Both the position numbers and the translations under genes were made by a program. From assembly GCF_002019735.1 (NCBI RefSeq), contig NZ_KV917378.1, positions 1,390,869 to 1,454,868 of the forward strand: 64,000 nt of DNA, written 5' to 3'. Of this stretch, positions 28,460 through 37,605 are shown in pieces. Each line of letters begins with the position of its first letter. The stretch's first letter is position 1. The notes under the pieces are model-generated. The model did not search any database and was not told the DNA's origin. It worked only from the letters and a program-made list of their open reading frames with translations. The stretch is from Salipaludibacillus agaradhaerens (GTDB lineage: Bacteria; Bacillota; Bacilli; Bacillales; Salisediminibacteriaceae).

Positions 28460-30073
28460 TTAATAGACCGCTACAGCTCCATCTGTTCTCGATTCGGTTC
28501 CTCCGCATAGTACGCCTGTGGTAGGATCACGCCAAATAATTTGACCTCTGCCGAAATTGTTACTGACGTGAGTGAGCATGACACTATGCCCTCTTGCAGC
28601 TAAAGCGTTAATAATGTGATTTGGGACGGATTGCTCAAACAAAACCTCTTTTTCTTTCATCCACTGCCACCTCGGAGCATCTAGTGCCGCTTGTGGGTTT
28701 AACCCAAAATCAATCGTATTCATAATGACTTGTAGATGCCCTTGTGGCTGCATAAAGCCACCCATTACTCCAAAAGGTCCTACAGGGTCTTTACCTTTCG
28801 TTAAAAACCCCGGAATAATAGTATGATACGTACGTTTACCTGGCTTCAATGCATTATCGTGTTCTGGATCAAGGCTAAAGTTATGCCCTCGATTTTGTAA
28901 AGAGATACCCGTGTTAGGGACGACTAATCCAGAGCCAAATCCCATATAATTACTTTGAATAAACGACACCATATTACCCTCGTCATCAGCAGTAGCTAAA
29001 TAAACGGTTCCACTGGAGGAAGGGTCCCCTGCTTCCGGCAAACGTGCTTCTTCCCCAATGAGCTGCCGCCTTGATTCACTATACGTCTCACTGAGTAAAT
29101 CATCCACACGTTGCTTCATATGGGACGCGTCAGTAATGTATGCTTCTCCATCTGCAAAAGCAAGCTTCATTGCTTCTATTTGTTTATGAAATGTCTCTTC
29201 ATCATCACGAGAAGTAAATGTCTCATTTTTTAAAATATTTAAAGCCATTAAAGCTACTAATCCTTGCCCGTTTGGTGGTATTTCCCAGACATCATAGCCC
29301 TTATAATGAACCTTAATAGGCTCAACCCACTCAGGTTTATATGCTGCTAAGTCCTCTTTTCTTAAATAACCACCGTTTTGGCGTGAGAAGGCGTCCATTT
29401 TATCCGCTAATTCTCCAGTGTAAAAGGCCTCTCCATTTGTGCGGCCAATTGCTTCTAATGTAGTAGCATGCCCCTCCGAACACCAAATTTCTCCGGCTTT
29501 TGGAGCCCTACCTCCAGGTGCAAAGGTATCGAACCAGCTATTGAACATGTCACCTTTTAAAGTTTTACTGAAACTGTCGGTCGCTTTTCCCCAGAAGTAT
29601 GATAGCACTGGGCTGAGGGGATAGCCATTTCTTGCATAAGATATGGCTGGCTTAAGAACTTCGGTTAGCGGTAGTTTGCCAAATTTCTTAGACAATTCAA
29701 CCCAAGCCCCCGGCGCTCCAGGTACCGTTACAGGTGTCCATCCAAATTTAGGGATTTGCTCAATGCCTTGCTCTTTCAATTTTTCGATTGAAATGCTTTT
29801 AGGCGCCTGTCCACTTGCATTCAGTCCATGAAGCTTATTTTTTGTCCATACGAGAGCAAAGGCATCACCGCCTATACCATTTGATGTCGGTTCTACAACA
29901 GTAAGGCACGCAGCTGTAGCAATCGCTGCGTCAATAGCATTGCCGCCTTTTTTAAGGATATCTAAGCCAGCCTGTGAAGCTAAGGGTTGGGATGTTGCTA
30001 TCATACCATTCCGTCCATATGTCACCATTCGTTTAGAAGGATAAGGATAATTTAAGGCATTTGCTTGTGTCAT
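28460..30073 (-). CDS. Gamma-glutamyltransferase family protein (YwrD-like)
   Basis: 537 residues, Ntn-hydrolase that transfers or hydrolyses gamma-glutamyl groups. It is autocatalytically cleaved before the nucleophile Thr in SSSGTVYLATADDEGNMVSF. Also visible: the N-terminal SQPLASQAGLDILKKGGNAIDAAIA, PNGQGLVALMALN, and the glycine loop GVMGGFMQPQGHLQ of the small subunit. No signal peptide, so cytoplasmic like YwrD rather than secreted GgtA. The start MTQANALN has AGGAGGA ten bases upstream; the upstream ATG lacks this. It leads the chromate-transporter operon. Confidence 0.9.
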   Translation of the reverse strand: MTQANALNYPYPSKRMVTYGRNGMIATSQPLASQAGLDILKKGGNAIDAAIATAACLTVVEPTSNGIGGDAFALVWTKNKLHGLNASGQAPKSISIEKLKEQGIEQIPKFGWTPVTVPGAPGAWVELSKKFGKLPLTEVLKPAISYARNGYPLSPVLSYFWGKATDSFSKTLKGDMFNSWFDTFAPGGRAPKAGEIWCSEGHATTLEAIGRTNGEAFYTGELADKMDAFSRQNGGYLRKEDLAAYKPEWVEPIKVHYKGYDVWEIPPNGQGLVALMALNILKNETFTSRDDEETFHKQIEAMKLAFADGEAYITDASHMKQRVDDLLSETYSESRRQLIGEEARLPEAGDPSSSGTVYLATADDEGNMVSFIQSNYMGFGSGLVVPNTGISLQNRGHNFSLDPEHDNALKPGKRTYHTIIPGFLTKGKDPVGPFGVMGGFMQPQGHLQVIMNTIDFGLNPQAALDAPRWQWMKEKEVLFEQSVPNHIINALAARGHSVMLTHVSNNFGRGQIIWRDPTTGVLCGGTESRTDGAVAVY

Positions 30074-30389
30074 ATGTGTGAAATCCTCCTGTTTTTTATC
30101 CATCTTAACATATTTCGCGTAACGAAATTGATTTTTTTAGCTAGAAGTAATACCTTATTTGTTTTCCAATAAGGTGATACACTACAAATGAAAGCTTCAC
30201 ATTTTAAAAATGTAGACATTCCAAAAACGCTTAGCGCTTTTCTTAATTAACACACTGTGAATGATGAGGACCGTGTAGAAGTGTTAGTCATACAAAATAA
30301 AGAGACTGTTAAACCTTTCAAAACGTGCGTCTTTTAAAGGAACATTTAACTTAATTATCATTATTTGTTGAAATCGAATAAAACGAATC

Positions 30390-30468
30390 TTCAATCAGTA
30401 GGCGTTTTCGTACACTGATTGATAGTTGCGTAAATCAGGACATGGGCGTCAGTTATCTGTGATAAATT
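30390..30468 (+). repeat. Dispersed structured repeat, family 1, copy E (internally deleted)
   Basis: It keeps the head (CTTCAATCAGTAGG...CACTGATTGATAGTTGCGTAAATCAGGACATG) joined directly to the tail (CAGTTATCTGTGATAAAT), missing the central hairpin. It lies in the gene-free stretch 30074-30673, the rest of which shows only a tiny 20-codon frame (30188-30250) of doubtful meaning. Confidence 0.7.
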
Positions 30469-30673
30469 ATTAGCGCAAATTAATCGAACATTGAAAAATA
30501 AACGGTATCAAAATATCGTTTTTTAAGGGATTGCAATGAGCTAAGGCTTTAGATCCAATAAGGGGAAAGAGTTTATCACCTCATTTAGCTGAAGGAGATT
30601 TCTCAGGAAAGCGTCTATCTGGAAACAGAAGCAGTATGAAATTGTTCACTCGTGAAAATGAATCTAAACGTAC

Positions 30674-31432
30674 TTAAAAGTTTGCATTTGATTGGCCACC
30701 ATCCACATTCAATGTGGCCCCTACTACCCATCTGGCTCGCTCTGAGGCCAAGAAAACAACAACATCAGCTATTTCTTCAACCGTACCCAACCTGCCAGCA
30801 GGAATTTCTTGCTCAACAAACTGACCAATTTTTTCGGGGTCTTCTTCAAGCCTTTTTTGCCAATTTCCAGTAGGGTGTAAGATAGATCCTGGCGCTACAC
30901 CGTTAACACGAATCCCATCTTTCGCCAACTCATCAGCCAATGATTTCGTAAAACTTATCATGGCTGCTTTCGCATTATTATAAGATGGTTTTCCGCCAGA
31001 TTCTCTGCCAAAGATTGACGAGATATTAATAATAGCGCCTTGTTTCTTTTTCTGCATATAGGGAACAGCCATCTGACTAAAGTGGACAGCTGAGAAATAA
31101 TTAAGCTGCATTGCCTCCTCAAACTGTCTCAAATCTGTTTCCATCGTTTTTCCACCGCTACTTCCTCCCACATTATTAATTAAAATATCAATGTCCCCAA
31201 ACACTTCTAAAAAAGAGGTCATCACTTTTTCACGAGCGTGGAAATCCATTAGGTCTCCTTGAAATGTCACCACTCCTGGTAAGTCTCGTTTCGCTTTTTC
31301 TAAGTCTTTTTCATTTCGAGCAACGATCCCTACTTTCGCTTGCTCAGTCAAAAAAGCCTTAGCGATTCCTTTACCAATACCCTTTGAGCCACCTGTTATT
31401 AGGACTGTCTTCCCTTGCAATTGTAAATTCAT
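30674..31432 (-). CDS. SDR family oxidoreductase
   Basis: 252 residues, classical short-chain dehydrogenase. TGGSKGIGKG cofactor loop (about 13-22), NNVGG (about 84-88) and catalytic Y...K in PSYNNAKAAMISF with the Ser of NISS before it. It ends AGATLNVDGGQ-type as ordinary SDRs do. NADP preference is suggested by R39 in VARNEKD. No pathway partner: the nearest same-strand neighbour, mutY, is 15 bases upstream and could be co-transcribed. Substrate unknown. Confidence 0.88.
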   Translation of the reverse strand: MNLQLQGKTVLITGGSKGIGKGIAKAFLTEQAKVGIVARNEKDLEKAKRDLPGVVTFQGDLMDFHAREKVMTSFLEVFGDIDILINNVGGSSGGKTMETDLRQFEEAMQLNYFSAVHFSQMAVPYMQKKKQGAIINISSIFGRESGGKPSYNNAKAAMISFTKSLADELAKDGIRVNGVAPGSILHPTGNWQKRLEEDPEKIGQFVEQEIPAGRLGTVEEIADVVVFLASERARWVVGATLNVDGGQSNANF

Positions 31433-31447
31433 GATTATGAACCCCTT

Positions 31448-32515
31448 TCAAAGTGAATGATCGATAATCTTCTGATGCGAGACAGGAAATGGATAATAAC
31501 TTATATCGTCACGATCTACAAATAACCGTGTTGTTGCTCCTGAAAATACCGTTTCCTCTAATTTCGTTATAGTAGCTGTATACACTTCCATTTCCCAAAC
31601 AATATGAGTGAAAACATGCCTTACTTCTTGAACGGCATCCTTTGCGAGACTCACTTCAACTCCAAGAGCACTTAAATGAGCTTTTAAATCATCGTTTGTA
31701 TCAGTCACAGCTTCAATATTAGGAAATTGCCACAGTTTAGCAAGAAGGCCTGTTTCAGGTCTTTTTTCAATAAGTATTTTTCCTTCTTCATCTTTAACAA
31801 CCGCTACTTTCATTTGTAATTTTTTTGGTGGCTTTTTCTTAGCTTTAACAGGTAGTATCTCTTGTACCCCTTCCTCGCGTGCAGCGCAATGCGATTGAAC
31901 AGGACAAAGAAGACAGGCTGGCTGTCTAGGTGTACAGATTAGCGCCCCAAGCTCCATTAACGCTTGATTAAAATCAGAAGCTCTTTCCTGAGAAATGAGT
32001 TTCATAACGAGCATTTCAAACGTATGGCGTGCTGAGGGTCTACTTATATCATCATAAATAGTATAAAGTCGAGATATCACTCGCATGACATTACCATCCA
32101 CGGCAGGCGCGGGTATGTTATAAGCGATGGAAAGTATGGCACCTGCCGTATAAGGTCCAACTCCTCGAAGACTTTGTACCTCATCAGGCGTGTCAGGCAC
32201 TTGTCCTCCATATGTGGCTGCTACTTCCTTTACAGCCGTATGTAAATTTCGAGCTCTAGAATAATAACCGAGCCCTTCCCATGCTTTTAATACCGTCTCT
32301 TCTTCCGCCTCAGCCAAATCTTGTAATGTGGGAAATAAAGTCATAAATCGTTCATAGTAAGGGATAACGGTATCCACTTGGGTTTGCTGAAGCATGATTT
32401 CGGATACCCAAATTTTATATGGATCATTTTCTCTCCGCCACGGAAGATCCCTTTTATTCTCATCGTACCAATTGAGTAAGTCAGATTGAAATTGAACATT
32501 GTCAATATGTTTCAC
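31448..32515 (-). CDS. mutY: A/G-specific adenine glycosylase MutY
   Basis: 355 residues. It removes adenine mispaired with 8-oxoguanine. Catalytic Glu39 (VSEIMLQQTQVD), helix-hairpin-helix LRGVGPYTAGAIL, catalytic Asp140 (PAVDGNVMRV), and four [4Fe-4S] cysteines C194-x6-C201-x2-C204-x5-C210. The C-terminal NUDIX-like 8-oxoG recognition domain follows (about 225-355). The start chosen is the GTG at 32515, with AAAAGGAGA seven bases upstream; a longer in-frame ATG at 32611 lies in the intergenic region. Position next to yfhP matches B. subtilis yfhQ. Confidence 0.95.
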   Translation of the reverse strand: MKHIDNVQFQSDLLNWYDENKRDLPWRRENDPYKIWVSEIMLQQTQVDTVIPYYERFMTLFPTLQDLAEAEEETVLKAWEGLGYYSRARNLHTAVKEVAATYGGQVPDTPDEVQSLRGVGPYTAGAILSIAYNIPAPAVDGNVMRVISRLYTIYDDISRPSARHTFEMLVMKLISQERASDFNQALMELGALICTPRQPACLLCPVQSHCAAREEGVQEILPVKAKKKPPKKLQMKVAVVKDEEGKILIEKRPETGLLAKLWQFPNIEAVTDTNDDLKAHLSALGVEVSLAKDAVQEVRHVFTHIVWEMEVYTATITKLEETVFSGATTRLFVDRDDISYYPFPVSHQKIIDHSL

Positions 32516-32769
32516 ACTATATTCTCCTTTTGAAATATTAATATTAGGGTATGAATAAACTATAAGTGTGCGTGTCCCAAATCGAATACTACTGTCTTCT
32601 ATTAGTGACATAACACATGCGTAATTTCACCTAAAAGGTTATTATAAAGCTTAAAGAGACTTTTTGTCATACAATGTGATAAAATAATAAAATTTTTGCT
32701 GACAGCTTACTTAAATGATACGATAAGCCCGAAACACGACTGACAACAAGAGGCAAGGAGGGAAACTTT

Positions 32770-33753
32770 ATGGATACAGGAACCCATGTTGTCATGGGGA
32801 TTGCCATAGGGGGATTAGCAACACTAGATCCTGCAGTATCATCTAGTCCTGAAATGACTCAAGCGGCTATGATTGGTGTGCTGGTTGGATCACAGGCCCC
32901 AGACTTTGACACCGTTTTAAAGTTACGTAACAACTCCTCATATATTAGGCATCACCGTGGTGTCACTCATTCGATTCCTTTTTTGTTTATATGGCCGACG
33001 GTGATTACCCTTTTTCTATATTGGTTAATTCCAAATCTAAATTTATATAACTTATGGGCTTGGATATTTCTCGCTGTATTTCTGCATGTTTTCGTAGATA
33101 TATTTAATGCATATGGAACGAAAGCGTTAGCGCCATTTTATTCTAAATGGCTCGCTTTAGGTATTATTAATATTTTCGATGCCTTTATTTTCATCGCCCA
33201 TATAATAGGCATTCTGTTTTGGAGGTTCGGCTTCCCACCAGGATGGACATTCCTCACCATGTATGGTGTAATCGTACTTTATTATATTTGGCGGATTAAA
33301 GCGCAGCGACGTGTTTATCATCATGTAAAGTCGTTACACCCTGATGCAACACATATTTTTACCTCTCCTACCTTTAAATGGAGTAGGTGGCATGTCGTTG
33401 TTCGAACAAACTCAATGATGTACGTTGCTGAAAGTAGAGCAAACAAAATTAACTATTTTGAATCATACCCTTTTGAGCCCATACCAGATGATCCGATTAT
33501 TAACGCAGCACGAAAAGATAAAAATTTAGCAGCCTTCCTCTCCTTTTCTCCAGCTTATCGATGGGCGGTTTCCATTGAAAGGCATGGCTATTCAGTGAAG
33601 TTTGTCGATCTAAGGTATCGTAGTAAAGGGCACTATCCCTTCGTAGCAATCGTAAGAATGGATGAAGATTTACGTATTTTAAGCTCTTACACTGGATGGA
33701 TTTATAACAACGCTTCACTTCGTCGAAAATTGGAAACCGTCGCAGTAGAATAA
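32770..33753 (+). CDS. yfhP: YfhP-like membrane-bound metal-dependent hydrolase
   Basis: 327 residues. N-terminal membrane domain with the YdjM/LexA-induced hydrolase motif DTGTHVVMGIAIGG...GSQAPDFDTV and HHRGVTHS, the histidines and aspartates that may bind metal; three to four further helices up to about 175; a soluble C-terminal domain of about 150 residues. B. subtilis YfhP regulates its neighbours but the biochemical role is unknown. AAGGAGGG is nine bases before the ATG. Divergent from mutY. Confidence 0.88.
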   Translation: MDTGTHVVMGIAIGGLATLDPAVSSSPEMTQAAMIGVLVGSQAPDFDTVLKLRNNSSYIRHHRGVTHSIPFLFIWPTVITLFLYWLIPNLNLYNLWAWIFLAVFLHVFVDIFNAYGTKALAPFYSKWLALGIINIFDAFIFIAHIIGILFWRFGFPPGWTFLTMYGVIVLYYIWRIKAQRRVYHHVKSLHPDATHIFTSPTFKWSRWHVVVRTNSMMYVAESRANKINYFESYPFEPIPDDPIINAARKDKNLAAFLSFSPAYRWAVSIERHGYSVKFVDLRYRSKGHYPFVAIVRMDEDLRILSSYTGWIYNNASLRRKLETVAVE

Positions 33754-33820
33754 TTAATATAGTCGAGATTGGAGATTAAACAACCACCAACGCACTCTTT
33801 TGAGTTCTGCTTAATAATTT

Positions 33821-33850
33821 AGACATCATGTTTATCCAAACATGATGTCT
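33821..33850. terminator. Perfect hairpin between yfhP and a small membrane gene
   Basis: AGACATCATGTTT and AAACATGATGTCT, 13 base pairs with a four-base loop (ATCC). The stop codon of the convergent small gene (33832-33834) is inside it. No T run, so it may be a protein site or a structural barrier. Confidence 0.55.
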
Positions 33851-34044
33851 AATTGCATTAATACAAAGGTAAATGGCCAAATTATAAGAGAGAATTTAAC
33901 TATTATATACATGACATTTTCTGACCAACTTAATGATTTTTTTGATTGCTTCTTTTTACGAAGATGTCTAAATAATAAGAATGACGATATCACGAAACCT
34001 AAAAACGCTAACCCTTGTAGTAAGTTCAAAAAAGGCATTATCAT
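33832..34044 (-). CDS. Small two-helix membrane protein
   Basis: 70 residues: hydrophobic helix (about 5-25), basic loop FRHLRKKKQSKKS, second helix (about 42-66). AAAGGGTG precedes the chosen ATG (MIMPFLNL); a longer frame with another ATG is open. I recognise no family. Its end overlaps a 13-base-pair hairpin. Small proteins of this kind are common beside yfhJ in Bacillaceae, but no role is known. Confidence 0.6.
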   Translation of the reverse strand: MIMPFLNLLQGLAFLGFVISSFLLFRHLRKKKQSKKSLSWSENVMYIIVKFSLIIWPFTFVLMQLDIMFG

Positions 34045-34229
34045 GAATCCTCTCACCCTTTCACACATTAAAAAAGAACTGGTGTCATGTTCGATTGAAC
34101 TGAACTCACTATGGTTTAACCTCTGTTTTATAGAATGCTTATTTTTAAAAGCGTAACCTTAGCGTACTCATTAAATCGAGAAGAACAGCCTACTAAGTAG
34201 ACTGCCCTCCATATTTTTATACGCTTATC

Positions 34230-34496
34230 TTAATGATAAAACTTCTTTTTTTCAAACCATTCTTTATATTTTGGTTTCTCTAATAATACTTCATGAAGTC
34301 GTGGTCCGTAATTATCTATCCACTGAGATAACACTTTTTCTGTCGTATCTTTTCCTTTATATTTTTGCCCTGCTTTTGCATACGTCGCCTCAAAATCTTC
34401 CCACAGCAGTTCTATCCAAGTACGAGCTTCAAAATAAGATAAGTGATCATTTTGTTCTAATAGTCGGTTAGTCAACCGTTCATAATAATCATACAT
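34230..34496 (-). CDS. yfhJ: YfhJ (WVELL-motif) family protein
   Basis: 88 residues. The central stretch LSYFEARTWIELLWEDFEATYAKAG is the family's conserved segment (WVELL in B. subtilis, WIELL here). Soluble, helical, basic C-terminus. AAGGAGC lies six bases before the ATG. It sits between the small membrane gene and sspK, as yfhJ sits next to sspK in B. subtilis. Function unknown. Confidence 0.85.
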   Translation of the reverse strand: MYDYYERLTNRLLEQNDHLSYFEARTWIELLWEDFEATYAKAGQKYKGKDTTEKVLSQWIDNYGPRLHEVLLEKPKYKEWFEKKKFYH

Positions 34497-34638
34497 ATTA
34501 AAAGCTCCTTCCTGTTATTTCTTACATGTTATTAGCCCCCACTCGATGAAAGAGATAACCGGGAGAAATTGTTATCATTAAAAAATTGGACAAGTGGAGA
34601 TAGTAAAGACAACCCTGTTAATAAAGGAGGTTAACCTT

Positions 34639-34797
34639 TTGCGTAATAATAACCGAGATTTGCCGAGTCGTATCTCATTAGATAAAGGCCGGCACGACAT
34701 GTCACGTTTTGCTTCGAAACGACCAGATGGTTCAATAAAAGATCATCCAAAACAACGAATGGCTGCTTCCTCTGAAAAACAGGAGGATGACATTTAA
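34639..34797 (+). CDS. sspK: Small acid-soluble spore protein K
   Basis: 52 residues. It starts with TTG eight bases after AAAGGAGG; there is no ATG in the right place, so a longer upstream frame starting at ATG is not used. ...FASKRPDGSIKDHPKQRMAASSEK matches the SspK pattern (YASKRPNGETNTRPQERMRAS). Minor spore-core protein made in the forespore. Located between yfhJ and yfhH as in B. subtilis. Confidence 0.88.
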   Translation: MRNNNRDLPSRISLDKGRHDMSRFASKRPDGSIKDHPKQRMAASSEKQEDDI

Positions 34798-34820
34798 GAT
34801 TTTGAAGGGAGTTTCTCATA

Positions 34821-34982
34821 ATGGTGAATACTCGGACTTTGAACGGCAAAAACAAAATGCAACAAGACCCTTTTCAATCGCCAAGAGCCAATCCAAAGCG
34901 TGCCTTTCATCAAGTAAATGGCGAAACCGAACAAAGCTTACACAATCAAATTTTGGAAGTTCAAACACGCAAAAGAACGTAA
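34821..34982 (+). CDS. YpzG-like small protein
   Basis: 53 residues. AAGGGAG lies nine bases before the ATG. The core QSPRANPKRAFHQVNGETEQSL followed by a basic tail VQTRKR looks like the YpzG family of spore-formers (from memory). It starts 23 bases after sspK stops and probably shares its forespore transcript. Another frame at 34787-35119 overlaps it but has no ribosome site and non-protein-like composition. Confidence 0.7.
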   Translation: MVNTRTLNGKNKMQQDPFQSPRANPKRAFHQVNGETEQSLHNQILEVQTRKRT

Positions 34983-35025
34983 CTATTATCAGGGAACAAA
35001 GGAGGAAGGGATGCTTTCCTCCTAC

Positions 35026-35337
35026 CTACGTTATACGTCTCCCTAAGAGAGAAATGGGTACAGCTTCCTTGCCACTGTTGGCATTTCTATATCCCCAGGC
35101 AAAAACACCATTCAAATAATCAATTAAAAAGACGTCTTCACTGTCATTTATTTGATATTTTTCCCCTGCATGAAAATCATCCGGGCTTAACAAATAGGCT
35201 TGAGCGAGTAACATTTTTCGTTCATGTACCGCAAATTCATTAATCATCCCCATCTGTTCAGCTTTTTGAGCTTTCACTTTTAAATCAGCTACTTCTTGTT
35301 GAAGTTCTGCCATGGACATTAAACTATATTTCTCCAA
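35026..35337 (-). CDS. yfhH: YfhH family (DUF1811) protein
   Basis: 103 residues. Starts at TTG with AAAGGGG eight bases before it. MSMAELQQEVADLKVKAQKAEQMG is a helical N-terminus; then LLSPDDFHAGEKYQI and FLIDYLNGVFAWGYRN, both diagnostic of YfhH (DUF1811). Function unknown. The 5' leader contains the family 2 repeat at 35369-35514. In B. subtilis it lies beside recX; here a lactate permease has been inserted between them. Confidence 0.85.
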   Translation of the reverse strand: MEKYSLMSMAELQQEVADLKVKAQKAEQMGMINEFAVHERKMLLAQAYLLSPDDFHAGEKYQINDSEDVFLIDYLNGVFAWGYRNANSGKEAVPISLLGRRIT

Positions 35338-35368
35338 TGGCTCAGCCCCTTTCGTTTCATAAAGTTAA

Positions 35369-35514
35369 GCTTCAATCAGTGGGAGTCATCTCCTACTGAT
35401 TGTTAATTTAACTTATCGAACCTTTAGGGAAAGTTTATCCCTCACCTACACTTTTCGACCTTCTTAAGTTATGAGGTAGGGGATTACTGCCCTTAAGAGT
35501 GGGATAAAGGTTCT
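35369..35514 (-). repeat. Structured leader repeat, family 2, copy H
   Basis: About 146 bases. Outer stem GAACCTTTA/TAAAGGTTC; within it TTTATCCC/GGGATAAA and a loop region; the head hairpin CAATCAGT.GGAG-TCAT-CTCC.ACTGATTG lies outside. The head resembles that of family 1. On the minus strand it ends 32 bases before the yfhH start codon. A short version is at 48449-48493. Nothing else is seen in 35338-35702. Confidence 0.75.
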
Positions 35515-35702
35515 TATTTACTAAACTTTAGTAACAAAGTAGCTAAAGCTCTTATCTTCTTTATACTATAATTTTTATGTTTTTTCTAAAGAAAAGAATT
35601 GTTACCTGTTATTACAGCTTAGAGAAGGTGTTTTCACAACGCATACATCACTTTCTTTACTCAGTAGTGTTAAACACCCATCAATGCGTCATAGTACTAA
35701 TC

Positions 35703-37370
35703 TTACAGAAACGTTAAGATAAGCCCGATCGTTCCTGCGAAGAGGGCATAATACAACATAGGTAAAATTGTCATGCGAATAATTGCTCCTTCTCTTCCTA
35801 CCAATCCTACAACTGAAGCAGCTGCAACGACATTTAAAACACAAATCATATTCCCGGCATTAGCTCCCATGACTTGAAGGGACAAAATAAGAGTGGGATC
35901 TGCACCGATTTGATCTGAAACACTTGTTTGGAACAAGCTGAACATCATATTACTAAAGGTCGCACTGCCCGAAATAAACGAGCCTAATGCACCAATAATA
36001 GGGGCCATGATCGGCCAACCGCTTCCCATCAAAGCGGATGCCGTGTTTGCCAGCTCAACTGGCATAGCCTCAAGACCACTTCCATTAATTCCTGAATTAA
36101 TAAATATTCTCACCATAGGAACAGCAGTAAATAATGTAAGCGCCGTTCCTATTACTGCCTTACCTGACCATGTAAATGCACGCCTCACTTGATTTTTTGT
36201 CATTTTATGAACAAAGATTGTAATGATCACAACGAGTATGAACACGAAGCCAGGAATATAAAGCGGTTCTAACTGTTCACCGATCTCTGTACCTAAAATA
36301 TTGTTCCAACCCACTGTGACACTCCGTAATTTTTCCTTAAATGGTAGCGCGTCAAGACGAGTAAGAACGAGAAACAAGCCTACTAGTAAATACGGTATCC
36401 AAGCGACAGCCAACGGTAACTGTGCTTTTGTTTTATCCGCCTCATCATTAGCAGTTATTTTCCCTACCCACGAAGATAACCAATTTTCTTCTTTAGCAAA
36501 GTCCCACGACGTTTTTGGTAACAGAAAACCTTTCTTGGCAGCCGGTATGACGATCATGAGTCCAATTAGTCCGCCAAAAATAGACGGGAATTCTGGTCCT
36601 AAAAAACGTGCAACTATCAAAGCTGGTAACGTAAAGCTTAGCCCTGCAAAAATGGCAAACTTCCAAATGGCCAAGCCGTCCTTCCACGACCTGTCTTCCC
36701 CAAAGAAGCGTGTTAAAATGAGGACCATGATTAGTGGCATAAAAGAGCCCACAATAATGTCAATACTCATAATTTGAGTTGCTAGCTGTTGGAGGAAAGC
36801 TGCCATGCCACCTGCTTCTGACACATAAGGTAACGCAATCGAACTCACTTCAGTTCCCTCGTATAGCCCTTGTTCTACTCCTACTATGATCGGTGTTCCA
36901 ACTGCCCCAAAAGAAACAGGTGAACTATCAGCTATTAGAGCTAAAACAACGGATGCCAACGGAGGAAATCCTAAAGCTACAAGTAAAGGCGCTGCAATAG
37001 CTGCTGGTGTCCCAAATCCTGCTGCCCCTTCAATAAAAGCACCAAATAGCCAAGCAATAATAATTAATTGCACACGGCGGTCAGGAGAGACCCCCATAAA
37101 ACTCGCTCTAATTGTGTCAATAGCACCGGAAAGTTTAAGTGTATTTAAAAGTAAAATTGCACCAAAAACAATATATAAGATGGATAGACCAATCATAATT
37201 CCTTCAATAAAAGACGCACTAATAATGATGAATGGCACTTGCCAATATACAATAGCTAATAATGCTGTCGCAACCAAGCTAATAGCCATAGCCCGTACAG
37301 CAGGCATTTTTAACACTACAAGAAAAAGCATAACTGAGATGATAGGTGTTAACGCAATAATTGATGACAT
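35703..37370 (-). CDS. lctP: L-lactate permease (LctP family)
   Basis: 555 residues, about 13 membrane helices. Family marks: [47 protein letters not shown], and [17 protein letters not shown]...[26 protein letters not shown] at the C-terminus. It carries lactate (and glycolate) with protons. AAAGGA is 12 bases before the ATG. There is no ldh nearby. A near-perfect cre at 37564-37577 lies upstream, so glucose repression is likely; no Rex site was found. Confidence 0.93.
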   Translation of the reverse strand: MSSIIALTPIISVMLFLVVLKMPAVRAMAISLVATALLAIVYWQVPFIIISASFIEGIMIGLSILYIVFGAILLLNTLKLSGAIDTIRASFMGVSPDRRVQLIIIAWLFGAFIEGAAGFGTPAAIAAPLLVALGFPPLASVVLALIADSSPVSFGAVGTPIIVGVEQGLYEGTEVSSIALPYVSEAGGMAAFLQQLATQIMSIDIIVGSFMPLIMVLILTRFFGEDRSWKDGLAIWKFAIFAGLSFTLPALIVARFLGPEFPSIFGGLIGLMIVIPAAKKGFLLPKTSWDFAKEENWLSSWVGKITANDEADKTKAQLPLAVAWIPYLLVGLFLVLTRLDALPFKEKLRSVTVGWNNILGTEIGEQLEPLYIPGFVFILVVIITIFVHKMTKNQVRRAFTWSGKAVIGTALTLFTAVPMVRIFINSGINGSGLEAMPVELANTASALMGSGWPIMAPIIGALGSFISGSATFSNMMFSLFQTSVSDQIGADPTLILSLQVMGANAGNMICVLNVVAAASVVGLVGREGAIIRMTILPMLYYALFAGTIGLILTFL

Positions 37371-37563
37371 AGATAAACATATTCCTTTCTAGTGATAATT
37401 TAACTGTTGTCGAAATTCAATACTAGCCTTCCCGTTGTTCTGTATATTTACTGCTGTCAAAGCCAGATTTTTTTAAAACAAGTATTCTTATTTTGTCCTT
37501 AATCATTATATCGACATTAAAAAACAATTTTAGCTAGCGAAAAAAACAGTTTTGTGTCGATTT

Positions 37564-37577
37564 TTAAAGCGCTTTCA
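37564..37577. promoter_or_regulatory. cre-like site upstream of lctP
   Basis: Minus strand TGAAAGCGCTTTAA matches the CcpA consensus except one terminal base. It is 194 bases upstream of the lctP start, just past the recX stop. Confidence 0.6.
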
Positions 37578-37605
37578 TAAATATCTAGAAAAGAATCCTG
37601 CTTTA

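Noticed and set aside
33821-33850. Attachment site or IS end at the 13-bp perfect inverted repeat
   Set aside because: No direct repeats or transposase nearby; it sits at the end of a gene and is best seen as a terminator-like hairpin.
34787-35119. 110-codon frame overlapping the YpzG-like gene and yfhH
   Set aside because: Overlaps two better supported genes; starts without a ribosome site.
36301-37392. 158- and 168-codon frames on the plus strand
   Set aside because: Antisense to the lactate permease gene.
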